Shown here piece by piece: positions 24,501 through 37,100 of a DNA stretch of 64,000 nucleotides. Source of the DNA: Mastigias papua (taxonomy: Eukaryota > Cnidaria > Scyphozoa > Rhizostomeae > Mastigiidae); NCBI GenBank assembly GCA_964019165.1, contig OZ025280.1, forward strand, positions 8,984,428 through 9,048,427. Direction: 5' to 3'. Position numbers and translations under genes: made by a program. Numbering within the stretch: the stretch's first letter is position 1; every line of letters begins with the position of its first letter. Below the pieces are notes generated by a model. The model saw only the letters and a program-made list of their open reading frames with translations. It did not search any database and was not told the DNA's origin.

Positions 24501-26008
24501 CAAAGATGTGATTAGATTATGGTTTTGAACTATGCAACACGTTATTATAGTCAAATATTGCACTTACATAGTATAGTCAGTTTTGGTACATGTAAAGCAC
24601 TTTAAAGCTGTAGTTAGTGTAAAAACAAAAACTACCGCTCATTTGACTACGAAACATTGTCTAAACTACTGGTATCAGTGTAACTGTAGATGTTAAAGTC
24701 GTTTAGTGCCTTAGATTGACACACTTCCACTCAATGTCAAACATACAAAAGTATATGCACATGTATGTTGTTATAGCTTGCAATGGGCCTAAACAGCATA
24801 AGTGAGCAAACATTGTCAATACAGCAACCAATACAGATCTAATGGTGATACGATATTATACATACTCCATTGACGCAAAGATGTGTTTAGATTATGGTTT
24901 TGAACTATGCATCACGTTATTATAGTCAAATGTAGCACTTACATAGTATAGTCAGTTTTGGTACTTGTAAAGCACTTTAAAGCTGTATTTAGTGTAAAAA
25001 CAAAGACTAACGCTCATTTGACTACGAAACATTGTCTAAACTACTGGTATCAGTGTAACTGTAGATGTTAAAGTCGTTTAGTGCCTTAGATTGACACACT
25101 TCCACTCAATGTCAAACATACAACAGTATATGCACATTAATGTTGTTATAGCTTGCAATGGGCCTAAACTGCATAAGTGAGCAAACACTGACAATACAGC
25201 AACCAATACAGATCTAATGGTTATACGATATTATAATTGCTGGATTGACGCAAAGATGTGTTTAGATTATGGTTTTGAACTATGCAACACGTTATTATAG
25301 TCAAATGTAGCACTTACATAGTATAGTCAGTTTTGGTACATGTAAAGCACTTTAAAGCTGTATTTAGTGTAAAAACAAAGACTAACGCTCATTTGACTAC
25401 GAAACATTGTCTAAACTACTGGTATCAGTGTAACTGTAGATGTTAAAGTCGTTTAGTGCCTTAGATTGACACACTTCCACTCAATGTCAAACATACAAAA
25501 GTATATGCACATGTATGTTGTTATAGCTTGCAATGGGCCTAAACTGCATAAGTGAGCAAACACTGACAATACAGCAACCAATACAGATCTAATGGTGATA
25601 CAATATTATAAATACTCCATTGACAGCAAAGATGTGTTTAGATTATGGTTTTGAACTATGCAACACGTTATTATAGTCAAATGTAGCACTTACATAGTAT
25701 AGTCAGTTTTGGTACATGTAAAGCACTTTAAAGCTGTATTTAGTGTAAAAACAAAGACTAACGCTCATTTGACTACGAAACATTGTCTAAACTACTGGTA
25801 TCAGTGTAACTGTAGATGTTAAAGTCGTTTAGTGCCTTAGATTGACACACTTCCACTCAATGTCAAACATACAAAAGTATATGCACATGTATGTTGTTAT
25901 AGCTTGCAATGGGCCTAAACTGCATAAGTGAGCAAACACTGACAATACAGCAACCAATACAGATCTAATGGTGATACGATATTATAAATACTCCATTGAC
26001 AGCAACGA
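21501..26008 (+). repeat. 4508-bp tandem duplication, copy 1
   Basis: Landmarks repeat 4508 bp later (21691/26199, 22067/26575, 22443/26951, 22819/27327, 23194/27702, 23945/28453, 24321/28829). The period equals 12 units minus 4 bases because four units (22819, 23194, 24697, 25072) carry a 1-bp deletion, gacgcaaag for gacagcaaag. Shared marks are cactcactg (21691), gttcagtg (22067), gcacattta with attaagg (22443), gcatcacg (22819) and gcacattaatg with attgctgg (23194). Confidence 0.85.
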
Positions 26009-26055
26009 TGTGTTTAGATTATGGTTTTGAACTATGCAACACGTTTTTATAGTCA
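24812..26055 (+). repeat. Nested duplicate (offset 1878 bp) inside the 4508-bp unit
   Basis: The tail of the unit at 24697, the units at 25072 and 25447, and the head of 25823 repeat material at about 22934-24177, with gcatcacg and gtacttg, then gcacattaatg and attgctgg, then acaaaag, then gcaacgatg. The offset is 1878 (five units minus two bases). The unit at 24697 is the hybrid at the join, since its head (acaaaag, aaacagcat) belongs to a different type. Confidence 0.75.
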
Positions 26056-29000
26056 CATGTAGCACTTACATAGTATAGTTAGTTTTGGTACGTGTAAAGC
26101 ACTTTAAAGCTGTATTTAGTGTAAAAACAAAGACTAACGCTCATTTGACTACGAAACATTGTCTAAACTACTGGTATCAGTGTAACTGTAGATGTTAAAG
26201 TCGTTTAGTGCCTTAGATTGACACACTTCCACTCACTGTCAAACATACAACAGTATATGCACATGTATGTTGTTATAGCTTGCAATGGGCCTAAACTGCA
26301 TAAGTGAGCAAACACTGACAATACAGCAACCAATACAGATCTAATGGTGATACGATATTATAAATACTCCATTGACAGCAAAGATGTGTTTAGATTATGG
26401 TTTTGAACTATGCAACACGTTATTATAGTCAAATGTAGCACTTACATAGTATAGTCAGTTTTGGTACATGTAAAGCACTTTAAAGCTGTATTTAGTGTAA
26501 AAACAAAGACTAACGCTCATTTGACTACGAAACATTGTCTAAACTACTGGTATCAGTGTAACTGTAGATGTTAAAGTCGTTCAGTGCCTTAGATTGACAC
26601 ACTTCCACTCAATGTCAAACATACAACAGTATATGCACATGTATGTTGTTATAGCTTGCAATGGGCCTAAACTGCATAAGTGAGCAAACACTGACAATAC
26701 AGCAACCAATACAGATCTAATGGTGATACGATATTATAAATACTCCATTCACAGCAAAGATGTGTTTAGATTATGGTTTTGAACTATGCAACACGTTTTT
26801 ATAGTCAAATGTAGCACTTACATAGTATAGTCAGTTTTGGTACATGTAAAGCACTTTAAAGCTGTAGTTAGTGTAAATACAAAGACTAACGCTCATTTGA
26901 CTACGAAACATTGTCTAAACTACTGGTATCAGTGTAACTGTAGATGTTAAAGTCGTTTAGTGCCTTAGATTGACACACTTCCACTCAATGTCAAACATAC
27001 AACAGTATATGCACATTTATGTTGTTATAGCTTGCAATGGGCCTAAACTGCATAAGTGAGCCAACACTGACAATACAGCAACCAATACAGATCTAATGGT
27101 GATACGATATTATAAATACTCCATTGACAGCAAAGATGTGTTTAGATTAAGGTTTTGAACTATGCAATACGTTATTATAGTCAAATGTAGCACTTACATA
27201 GTATAGTCAGTTTTGGTACATGTAAAGCACTTTAAAGCTGTATTTAGTGTAAAAACAAAGACTAACGCTCATTTGACTACGAAACATTGTCTTAACTACT
27301 GGTATCAGTGTAACTGTAGATGTTAAAGTCGTTTAGTGCCTTAGATTGACACACTTCCACTCAATGTCAAACATACAACAGTATATGCACATGTATGTTG
27401 TTATAGCTTGCAATGGGCCTAAACTGCATAAGTGAGCAAACACTGACAATACAGCAACCAATACAGATCTAATGGTGATACGATATTATACATACTCCAT
27501 TGACGCAAAGATGTGTTTAGATTATGGTTTTGAACTATGCATCACGTTATTATAGTCAAATGTAGCACTTACATAGTATAGTCAGTTTTGGTACTTGTAA
27601 AGCACTTTAAAGCTGTATTTAGTGTAAAAACAAAGACTAACGCTCATTTGACTACGAAACATTGTCTAAACTACTGGTATCAGTGTAACTGTAGATGTTA
27701 AAGTCGTTTAGTGCCTTAGATTGACACACTTCCACTCAATGTCAAACATACAACAGTATATGCACATTAATGTTGTTATAGCTTGCAATGGGCCTAAACT
27801 GCATAAGTGAGCAAACACTGACAATACAGCAACCAATACAGATCTAATGGTTATACGATATTATAATTGCTGGATTGACGCAAAGATGTGTTTAGATTAT
27901 GGTTTTGAACTATGCAACACGTTATTATAGTCAAATGTAGCACTTACATAGTATAGTCAGTTTTGGTACATGTAAAGCACTTTAAAGCTGTATTTAGTGT
28001 AAAAACAAAGACTAACGCTCATTTGACTACGAAACATTGTCTAAACTACTGGTATCAGTGTAACTGTAGATGTTAAAGTCGTTTAGTGCCTTAGATTGAC
28101 ACACTTCCACTCAATGTCAAACATACAAAAGTATATGCACATGTATGTTGTTATAGCTTGCAATGGGCCTAAACTGCATAAGTGAGCAAACACTGACAAT
28201 ACAGCAACCAATACAGATCTAATGGTGATACAATATTATAAATACTCCATTGACAGCAAAGATGTGTTTAGATTATGGTTTTGAACTATGCAACACGTTA
28301 TTATAGTCAAATGTAGCACTTACATAGTATAGTCAGTTTTGGTACATGTAAAGCACTTTAAAGCTGTATTTAGTGTAAAAACAAAGACTAACGCTCATTT
28401 GACTACGAAACATTGTCTAAACTACTGGTATCAGTGTAACTGTAGATGTTAAAGTCGTTTAGTGCCTTAGATTGACACACTTCCACTCAATGTCAAACAT
28501 ACAAAAGTATATGCACATGTATGTTGTTATAGCTTGCAATGGGCCTAAACTGCATAAGTGAGCAAACACTGACAATACAGCAACCAATACAGATCTAATG
28601 GTGATACGATATTATAAATACTCCATTGACAGCAACGATGTGTTTAGATTATGGTTTTGAACTATGCAACACGTTTTTATAGTCAAATGTAGCACTTACA
28701 TAGTATAGTCAGTTTTGGTACATGTAAAGCACTTTAAAACTGTATTTAGTGTAAAAACAAAGACTAACGCTCATTTGACTGCGAAACATTGTCTAAACTA
28801 CTGGTATCAGTGTAAAAGTAGATGTTAAAGTCGTTTAGTGCCTTAGATTGACACTCTTCCACTCAATGTCAAACATACAACAGTATATGCACATGTATGT
28901 TGTTATAGCTTGCAATGGGCCTAAACTGCATAAGTGAGCAAACACTGACAATACAGCAACCAATACAGATCTAATGGTGCTACGATATTATAAATACTCC

Positions 29001-29319
29001 ATTGACAGCAAAGATGTGATTAGATTATGGTTTTGAACTATGCAACACGTTATTATAGTCAAATATTGCACTTACATAGTATAGTCAGTTTTGGTACATG
29101 TAAAGCACTTTAAAGCTGTAGTTAGTGTAAAAACAAAAACTACCGCTCATTTGACTACGAAACATTGTCTAAACTACTGGTATCAGTGTAACTGTAGATG
29201 TTAAAGTCGTTTAGTGCCTTAGATTGACACACTTCCACTCAATGTCAAACATACAAAAGTATATGCACATGTATGTTGTTATAGCTTGCAATGGGCCTAA
29301 ACAGCATAAGTGAGCAAAC
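26009..29319 (+). repeat. 4508-bp tandem duplication, copy 2 (partial)
   Basis: It follows copy 1 directly and matches it for about 3.3 kb, then departs in the unit at 29205, where gatacaatatt replaces gatacgatatt and the 1-bp deletion is absent. Small differences include gtgagccaac at 27056-27065 and an agag-to-tgag change in the unit at 26951. The unit at 28077 has gatacaatatt as at 25447 rather than gatacgatatt as at 23569, so the two copies have exchanged sequence or mutated since. Confidence 0.8.
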
Positions 29320-31836
29320 ACTGACAATACAGCAACCAATACAGATCTAATGGTGATACAATATTATAAATACTCCATTGACAGCAAAGATGTGTTTAGA
29401 CTATGGTTTTGAACTATGCAACACGTTATTATAGTCAAATGTAGCACTTACATAGTATAGTCAGTTTTGGTACATGAAAAGCACTTTAAAGCTGTATTTA
29501 GTGTAAAAACAAAGACTAACGCTCATTTGACTACGAAACATTGTCTAAACTACTGGTATCAGTGTAACTGTAGATGTTAAAGTCGTTTAGTGCCTTAGAT
29601 TGACACACTTCCACTCAATGTCAAACATACAACAGTATATGCACATGTATGTTGTTATAGCTTGCAATGGGCCTAAACTGCATAAGTGAGCAAACACTGA
29701 CAATACAGCAACCAATACAGATCTAATGGTGATACGATATTATAAATACCCCATTGAGAGCAATGATGTGTTTAGATTATGGTTTTGAACTATGCAACAC
29801 GTTATTATAGTCAAATGTAGCACTTACATAGTATAGTCAGTTTTGGTACATGTAAAGCACTTTAAAGCTGTATTTAGTGTAAAAACAAAGACTAACCCTC
29901 ATTTGACTACGAAACATTGTCTAAACTACTGGTATCAGTGTAACTGTAGATGTTAAAGTCGTTTAGTGCCTTAGATTGACACACTTCCACTCAATGTCAA
30001 ACATACAACAGTATATGCACATGTATGTTGTTATAGCTTGCAATGGGCCTAAACTGCATAAGTGAGCAAACACTGACAATACAGCAACCAATACAGATCT
30101 AATGGTGATACGATATTATAAATGCTCGATTGACAGCAAAGATGTGTGTAGATTATGGTTTTGAACTATGCAACACGTTATTATAGTCAAATGTAGCACT
30201 TACATAGTATAGTCAGTTTTGGTACATGTAAAGCACTTTAAAGCTGTATTTAGTGTAAAAACAAAGACTAACGCTCATTTGACTACGAAACATTGTCTAA
30301 ACTACTGGTATCAGTGTAACTGTAGATGTTAAAGTCGTTTAGTGCCTTAGATTGACACACTTCCACTCAATGTCAAACATACAACAGTATATGCACATGT
30401 ATGTTGTTATAGCTTGCAATGGGCCTAAACTGCATAAGTGAGCAAACACTGACAATACAGCAACCAATACAGATCTAATGGTGCTACGATATTATAAATA
30501 CCCCATTGACAGCAAAGATGTGATTAGATTATGGTTTTGAACTATGCAACACGTTATTATAGTCAAATATTGCACTTACATAGTATAGTCAGTTTTGGTA
30601 CATGTAAAGCACTTTAAAGCTGTAGTTAGTGTAAAAACAAAAACTACCGCTCATTTGACTACGAAACATTGTCGAAACTACTGGTATCAGTGTAACTGTA
30701 GATGTTAAAGTCGTTTAGTGCCTTAGATTGACACACTTCCACTCAATGTCAAACATACAAAAGTATATGCACATGTATGTTGTTATAGCTTGCAATGGGC
30801 CTAAACAGCATAAGTGAGCAAACACTGACAATACAGCAACCAATACAGATCTAATGGTGATACAATATTATAAATACTCCATTGACAGCAAAGATGTGTT
30901 TAGATTATGGTTTTGAACTATGCAACACGTTATTATAGTCAAATGTAGCACTTACATAGTATAGTCAGTTTTGGTACATGTAAAGCACTTTAAAGCTGTA
31001 TTTAGTGTAAAAACAAAGACTAACGCTCATTTGACTACGAAACATTGTCTAAACTACTGGTATAAGTGTAACTGTAGATGTTAAAGTCGTTTAGTGCCTT
31101 AGATTGACACACTTCCACTCAATGTCAAACATACAACAGTATATGCACATGTATGTTGTTATAGCTTGCAATGGGCCTAAACTGCATAAGTGAGCAAACA
31201 CTGACAATACAGCAACCAATACAGATCTAATGGTGATAGGATATTATAAATGCTCGATTGACAGCAAAGATGTGTTTAGATTATGGTTTTGAACTATGCA
31301 ACACGTTATTATAGTCAAATGTAGCACTTACATAGTATAGTCAGTTTTGGTACATGTAAAGCACTTTAAAGCTGTATTTAGTGTAAAAACAAAGACTAAC
31401 CCTCATTTGACTACGAAACATTGTCTAAACTACTGGTATCAGTGTAACTGTAGATGTTAAAGTCGTTTAGTGCCTTAGATTGACACACTTCCACTCAATG
31501 TCAAACATACAACAGTATATGCACATGTATGTTGTTATAGCTTGCAATGGGCCTAAACTGCATAAGTGAGCAAACACTGACAATACAGCAACCAATACAG
31601 ATCTAATGGTGATACGATATTATAAATGCTCGATTGACAGCAAAGATGTGTGTAGATTATGGTTTTGAACTATGCAACACGTTATTATTGTCAAATGTAG
31701 CACTTACATAGTATAGTCAGTTTTGGTACATGTAAAGCACTTTAAAGCTGTATTTAGTGTAAAAACAAAGACTAACGCTCATTTGACTACGAAACATTGT
31801 CTAAACTACTGGTATCAGTGTAACTGTAGATGTTAA
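28829..31836 (+). repeat. Four-unit HOR (1504 bp), two copies
   Basis: Units 28829/29205/29581/29957 correspond to 30333/30709/31085/31461. The first pair share ggtgctacg, gtgattag, aatattgc and actaccgctc. The second share acaaaag, aaacagcat and gatacaatatt. The third share accctc. The fourth share gctcgattg and gatgtgtgtag. The third pair differ in the hypervariable segment (taccccattgagag versus gataggatatt with gctcg), so homogenisation is incomplete. Confidence 0.7.
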
Positions 31837-32964
31837 AGTCGTTTAGTGCCTTAGATTGACACACTTCCACTCAATGTCAAACATACAACAGTATATGCAC
31901 ATGTATGTTGTTATAGCTTGCAATGGGCCTAAACTGCATAAGTGAGCAAACACTGACAATACAGCAACCAATACAGATCTAATGGTGATACGATATTATA
32001 AATACTCCATTGACAGCAACGATGTGTTTAGATTATGGTTTTGAACTATGCAACACGTTTTTATAGTCAAATGTAGCACTTACATAGTATAGTCAGTTTT
32101 GGTACATGTAAAGCACTTTAAAGCTGTAATTAGTGTAAAAACAAAGACTAACCCTCATTTGACTACGAAACATTTTCTAAACTACTGGTATCAGTGTAAC
32201 TGTAGATGTTAAAGTCGTTTAGTGCCTTAGATTGACACACTTCCACTCAATGTCAAACATACAACAGTATATGCACATGTATGTTGTTATAGCTTGCAAT
32301 GGGTCTAGACCGCATAAGTGAGCAAACACTGACAATACAGCAACCAATACAGATCTAATGGTGATACGATATTATAAATACTCCATTGACAGCAAAGATG
32401 TGGTTAGATTATGGTTTTGAACTATGCAACACGTTATTATAGTCAAATGTAGCACTTTCATAGTATAGTCAGTTTTGGTACATGTAAAGCACTTTAAAGC
32501 TGTATTTAGTGTAAAAACAAAGACTAACCCTCATTTGACTACGAAACATTGTCTAAACTACTGGTATCAGTGTAACTGTAGATGTTAAAGTCGTTTAGTG
32601 CCTTAGATTGACACACTTCCACTCAATGTCAAACATACAAAAGTATATGCACATGTATGTTGTTATAGCTTGCAATGGGCTTAAACTGCATAAGTGAGCA
32701 AACACTGACAATACAGCAACCAATACAGATCTAATGGTGATACAATATTATAAATACTCCATTGACAGCAAAGATGTGTTTAGATTATGGTTTTGAACTA
32801 TGCAACACGTTATTATAGTCAAATGTAGCACTTACATAGTATAGTCAGTTTTGGTACATGTAAAGCACTTTAAAGCTGTATTTAGTGTAAATACAAAGAC
32901 TAACGCTCATTTGACTACGAAACATTGTCTAAACTACTGGTATCAGTGTAACTGTAGATGTTAA
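31837..32964 (+). repeat. Three mixed units without clear higher order
   Basis: 31837 has gcaacgatg, cgtttttatag, ctgtaatt and attttct. 32213 has gggtctagaccgc, gatgtggttag and gcactttcatag, several private changes. 32589 has acaaaag, gggcttaaac, gatacaatatt and gtaaatacaaag. Tails with accctc link 31837 and 32213 to the preceding block. I see no tandem copy of this trio. Confidence 0.7.
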
Positions 32965-34844
32965 AATCGTTTAGTGCCTTAGATTGACACACTTCCACTC
33001 AATGTCAAACATACAAAAGTATATGCACATGTATGTTGTTATAGCTTGCAATGGGCCTAAACTGCATAAGTGAGCAAACACTGACAATACAGCAACCAAT
33101 ACAGATCTAATGGTGATACGATATTATAAATGCTCCATTGACAGCAAAGATGTGTTTAGATTATGGTTTTGAACTATGCAACACGTTATTATAGTCAAAT
33201 GTAGCACTAACATAGTATAGTCAGTTTTGGTACATGTAAAGCACTTTAAAGCTGTAGTTAGTGTAAAAACAAAGACTAACGCTCATTTGACTACGAAACA
33301 TTTTCTAAACTACTGGTATCAGTGTAACTGTAGATGTTAAAGTCGTTTAGTGCCTTAGATTGACACACTTCCACTCAATGTCAAACATACAACAGTATAT
33401 GCACATGTATGTTGTTATAGCTTGCAATGGGCCTAAACTGCATAAGTGAGCAAACACTGACAATGCAGCAACCAATACAGATCTACTGGTGATACAATAT
33501 TATAAATACTCCATTGACAGCAAAGATGTGTTTAGATTATGGTTTTGAACTATGCAACACGTTATTATAGTCAAATGTAGCACTTACATAGTATAGTCAG
33601 TTTTGGTACATGTAAAGCACTTTAAAGCTGTATTTAGTGTAAAAACAAAGACTAACCCTCATTTGACTACGAAACATTGTCTAAACTACTGGTATCAGTG
33701 TAACTGTAGATGTTAAAGTCGTTTAGTGCCTTAGATTGACACACTTCCACTCAATGTCAAACATACAAAAGTATATGCACATGTATGTTGTTATAGCTTG
33801 CAATGGGCCTAAACTGCATAAGTGAGCAAACACTGACAATACAGCAACCAATACAGATCTAATGGTGATACAATATTATAAATACTCCATTGACAGCAAA
33901 GATGTGTTTAGATTATGGTTTTGAACTATGCAACACGTTATTATAGTCAAATGTAGCACTTACATAGTATAGTCAGTTTTGGTACATGTAAAGCACTTTA
34001 AAGCTGTATTTAGTGTAAAAACAAAGACTAACCCTCATTTGACTACGAAACATTGTCTAAACTACTGGTATCAGTGTAACTGTAGATGTTAAAGTCGTTT
34101 AGTGCCTTAGATTGACACACTTCCACTCAATGTCAAACATACAAAAGTATATGCACATGTATGTTCTTATAGCTTGCAATGGGCCTAAACTGCATAAGTG
34201 AGCAAACACTGACAATACAGCAACCAATACAGATCTAATGGTGATACGATATTATAAATACTCCATTGACAGCAAAGATGTGTTTAGATTATGGTTTTGA
34301 ACTATGCAACACGTTATTATAGTCAAATGTAGCACTTATATAGTATAGTCAGTTTTGGTACATGTAAAGCACTTTAAAGCTGTATTTAGTGTAAAAACAA
34401 AGACTAACGCTCATTTGACTACGAAACATTGTCTAAACTACTGGTATCAGTGTAACTGTAGATGTTAAAGTCGTTTAGTGCCTTAGATTGACACACTTCC
34501 ACTCAATGTCAAACATACAAAAGTATATGCACATGTATGTTGTTATAGCTTGCAATGGGCCTAAACTGCATAAGTGAGCAAACACTGACAATACAGCAAC
34601 CAATACAGATCTAATGGTGATACGATATTATAAATGCTCCATTGACAGCAAAGATGTGTTTAGATTATGGTTTTGAACTATGCAACACGTTATTATAGTC
34701 AAATGTAGCACTAACATAGTATAGTCAGTTTTGGTACATGTAAAGCACTTTAAAGCTGTAGTTAGTGTAAAAACAAAGACTAACGCTCATTTGACTACGA
34801 AACATTTTCTAAACTACTGGTATCAGTGTAACTGTAGATGTTAA
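32965..34844 (+). repeat. Four-unit repeat (1504 bp) with one extra unit
   Basis: The units at 32965 and 34469 share a rare combination (acaaaag, gctccattgacagcaaag, cactaacatag, gctgtagtt, attttct) and are four units apart. Between them lie 33341 (caatgcagc, gatctactgg, gatacaatatt), 33717 (gatacaatatt, accctc) and 34093 (atgttcttat, cttatatagtatag). Only one unit of the second copy survives before the pattern changes. The first unit starts aatcgttt, one base off the usual agtcgttt. Confidence 0.7.
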
Positions 34845-35972
34845 AGTCGTTTAGTGCCTTAGATTGACACACTTCCACTCAATGTCAAACATACAACAGT
34901 ATATGCACATGTATGTTGTTATAGCTTGCAATGGGCCTAAACTGCATAAGTGAGCAAACACTGACAATACAGCAACCAATACAGATCTAATGGTAATACG
35001 ATATTATAAATGCTCGATTGACAGCAAAGATGTGTTTTGAATATTGTTTTGAACTATGCAACACGGTATTATTGTCAAATGTAGCACTTACATAGTATAG
35101 TCAGTTTTGGTACATGTAAAGCACTTTAAAGCTGTATCTAGTGTAAAAACAAAGACTAACGATCATTTAACTACGAAACATTGTCTAAACTACTCGTATC
35201 AGTGTAACTGTAGATGTTAAAGTCGTTTAGTGCCTTAGATTGACACACTTCCACTCAATGTCAAACATACAACAGTATATGCACATGTATGTTGTTATAG
35301 CTTGCAATGGGCCTAAACTGCATAAGTGAGCAAACACTGACAATACAGCAACCAATACAGATCTAATGGTGATACGATATTATGAATGCTCCATTGACAG
35401 CAAAGATGTGTTTAGATTATGGTTTTGAACTATGCAACACGTTTTTATAGTCAAATGTAGCACTTACATAGTATAGTCAGTGTTGGTACATGTAAAGCAC
35501 TTTAAAGCTGTAGTTAGTGTAAAAACAAAGACTAACGCTCATTTGACTACGAAACATTGTCTAACCTACTGGTATCAGTGTAACTGTAGATGTTAAAGTC
35601 GTTTAGTGACTTAGAGTGACACACTTCCACTCAATGTCAAACATACAAAAGTATATGCACATGTATGTTGTTATAGCTTGCAATGGGCCTAAACTGCATA
35701 AGTGAGCAAACACTGACAATACAGCAACCAATACAGATCTAATGTTGATACGATATTATAAATGCTCGATTGACAGCAATGATGTGTTTAGATTATGGTT
35801 TTGAACTATGCAACACGTTATTATAGTCAAATGTAGCACTTACATAGTATAGTCAGTGTTGGTACATGTAAAGCACTTTAAAGCTGTATTTAGTGTAAAA
35901 ACAAAGACTAACGCTCATTCGACTATGAAACATTGTCTAAACTACTGGTATCAATGTAACTATAGATGTTAA
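34845..35972 (+). repeat. Three transitional units leading into the R block
   Basis: 34845 has gtgttttgaatattg, cacggtattattg and a near-R tail (tatctagtgtaaaaac, gatcatttaac, ctcgtatc). 35221 has ttatgaatgctcc, cgttttt, cagtgttgg and ctaacctac. 35597 opens gtgacttagagtgac, has acaaaag and aatgttgatacg, and ends cattcgactatg with atcaatgtaactatag. The opening gtgacttagagtgac and the tail ctaacctac both return at 48.7-54.4 kb. Confidence 0.75.
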
Positions 35973-37100
35973 AGTCGTTTAGTGCCTTAGATTGACACAC
36001 TTCCACTCAATGTCAAACATACAACAGTATATGCACATGTATGTTGTTATAGCTTGCAATGGGCCTAAACTGCATAAGTGAGCAAACACTGACAATACAG
36101 CAACCAATACAGATCTAATGGTGATACGATATTATAAATGCTCGATTGACAGCAATGATGTGTTTAGATTATGGTTTTGAACTATGCAACACGTTATTAT
36201 AGTCAAATGTTGCACTTACATAGTATAGTCAGTTTTGGTACATGTAAAGCACTTTAAAGCTGTATCTAGTGTACAAACAAAGACTAACCATCATTTAACT
36301 ACGAAACATTGTCTAAACTACTCGTATCAGTGTAACTGTAGATATTAAAGTCGTTTAGTGCCTTAGATTGACACACTTCCACTCAATGTCAAACATACAA
36401 CAGTATATGCACATGTATGTTGTTATAGCTTGCAATGGGCCTAAACTGCATAAGTGAGCAAACACTGACAATACAGCAACCAATACAGATCTAATGGTGA
36501 TACGATATTATAAATGCTCGATTGACAGCAATGATGTGTTTAGATTATGGTTTTGAACTATGCAACACGTTATTATAGTCAAATGTAGCACTTACATAGT
36601 ATAGTCAGTTTTGGTACATGTAAAGCACTTTAAAGCTGTATCTAGTGTACAAACAAAGACTAACCATCATTTAACTACGAAACATTGTCTAAACTACTGG
36701 TATCAGTGTAACTGTAGATATTAAAGTCGTTTAGTGCCTTAGATTGACACACTTCCACTCAATGTCAAACATACAACAGTATATGCACATGTATGTTGTT
36801 ATAGCTTGCAATGGGCCTAAACTGCATAAGTGAGCAAACACTGACAATACAGCAACCAATACAGATCTAATGGTGATACGATATTATAAATGCTCGATTG
36901 ACAGCAATGATGTGTTTAGATTATGGTTTTGAACTATGCAACACGTTATTATAGTCAAATGTAGCACTTACATAGTATAGTCAGTTTTGGTACATGTAAA
37001 GCACTTTAAAGCTGTATCTAGTGTACAAACAAAGACTAACCATCATTTAACTACGAAACATTGTCTAAACTACTCGTATCAGTGTAACTGTAGATATTAA
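35973..37100 (+). repeat. First run of R units (three)
   Basis: R units at 35973, 36349 and 36725 have gctcgattgacagcaatg, tatctagtgtacaaac, ccatcatttaac and gatatt. The first has aaatgttgc instead of aaatgtagc. The second ends ctggtatc rather than ctcgtatc. From here to about 55.5 kb the R form is the commonest unit, which suggests its expansion homogenised this part of the array. Confidence 0.85.
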
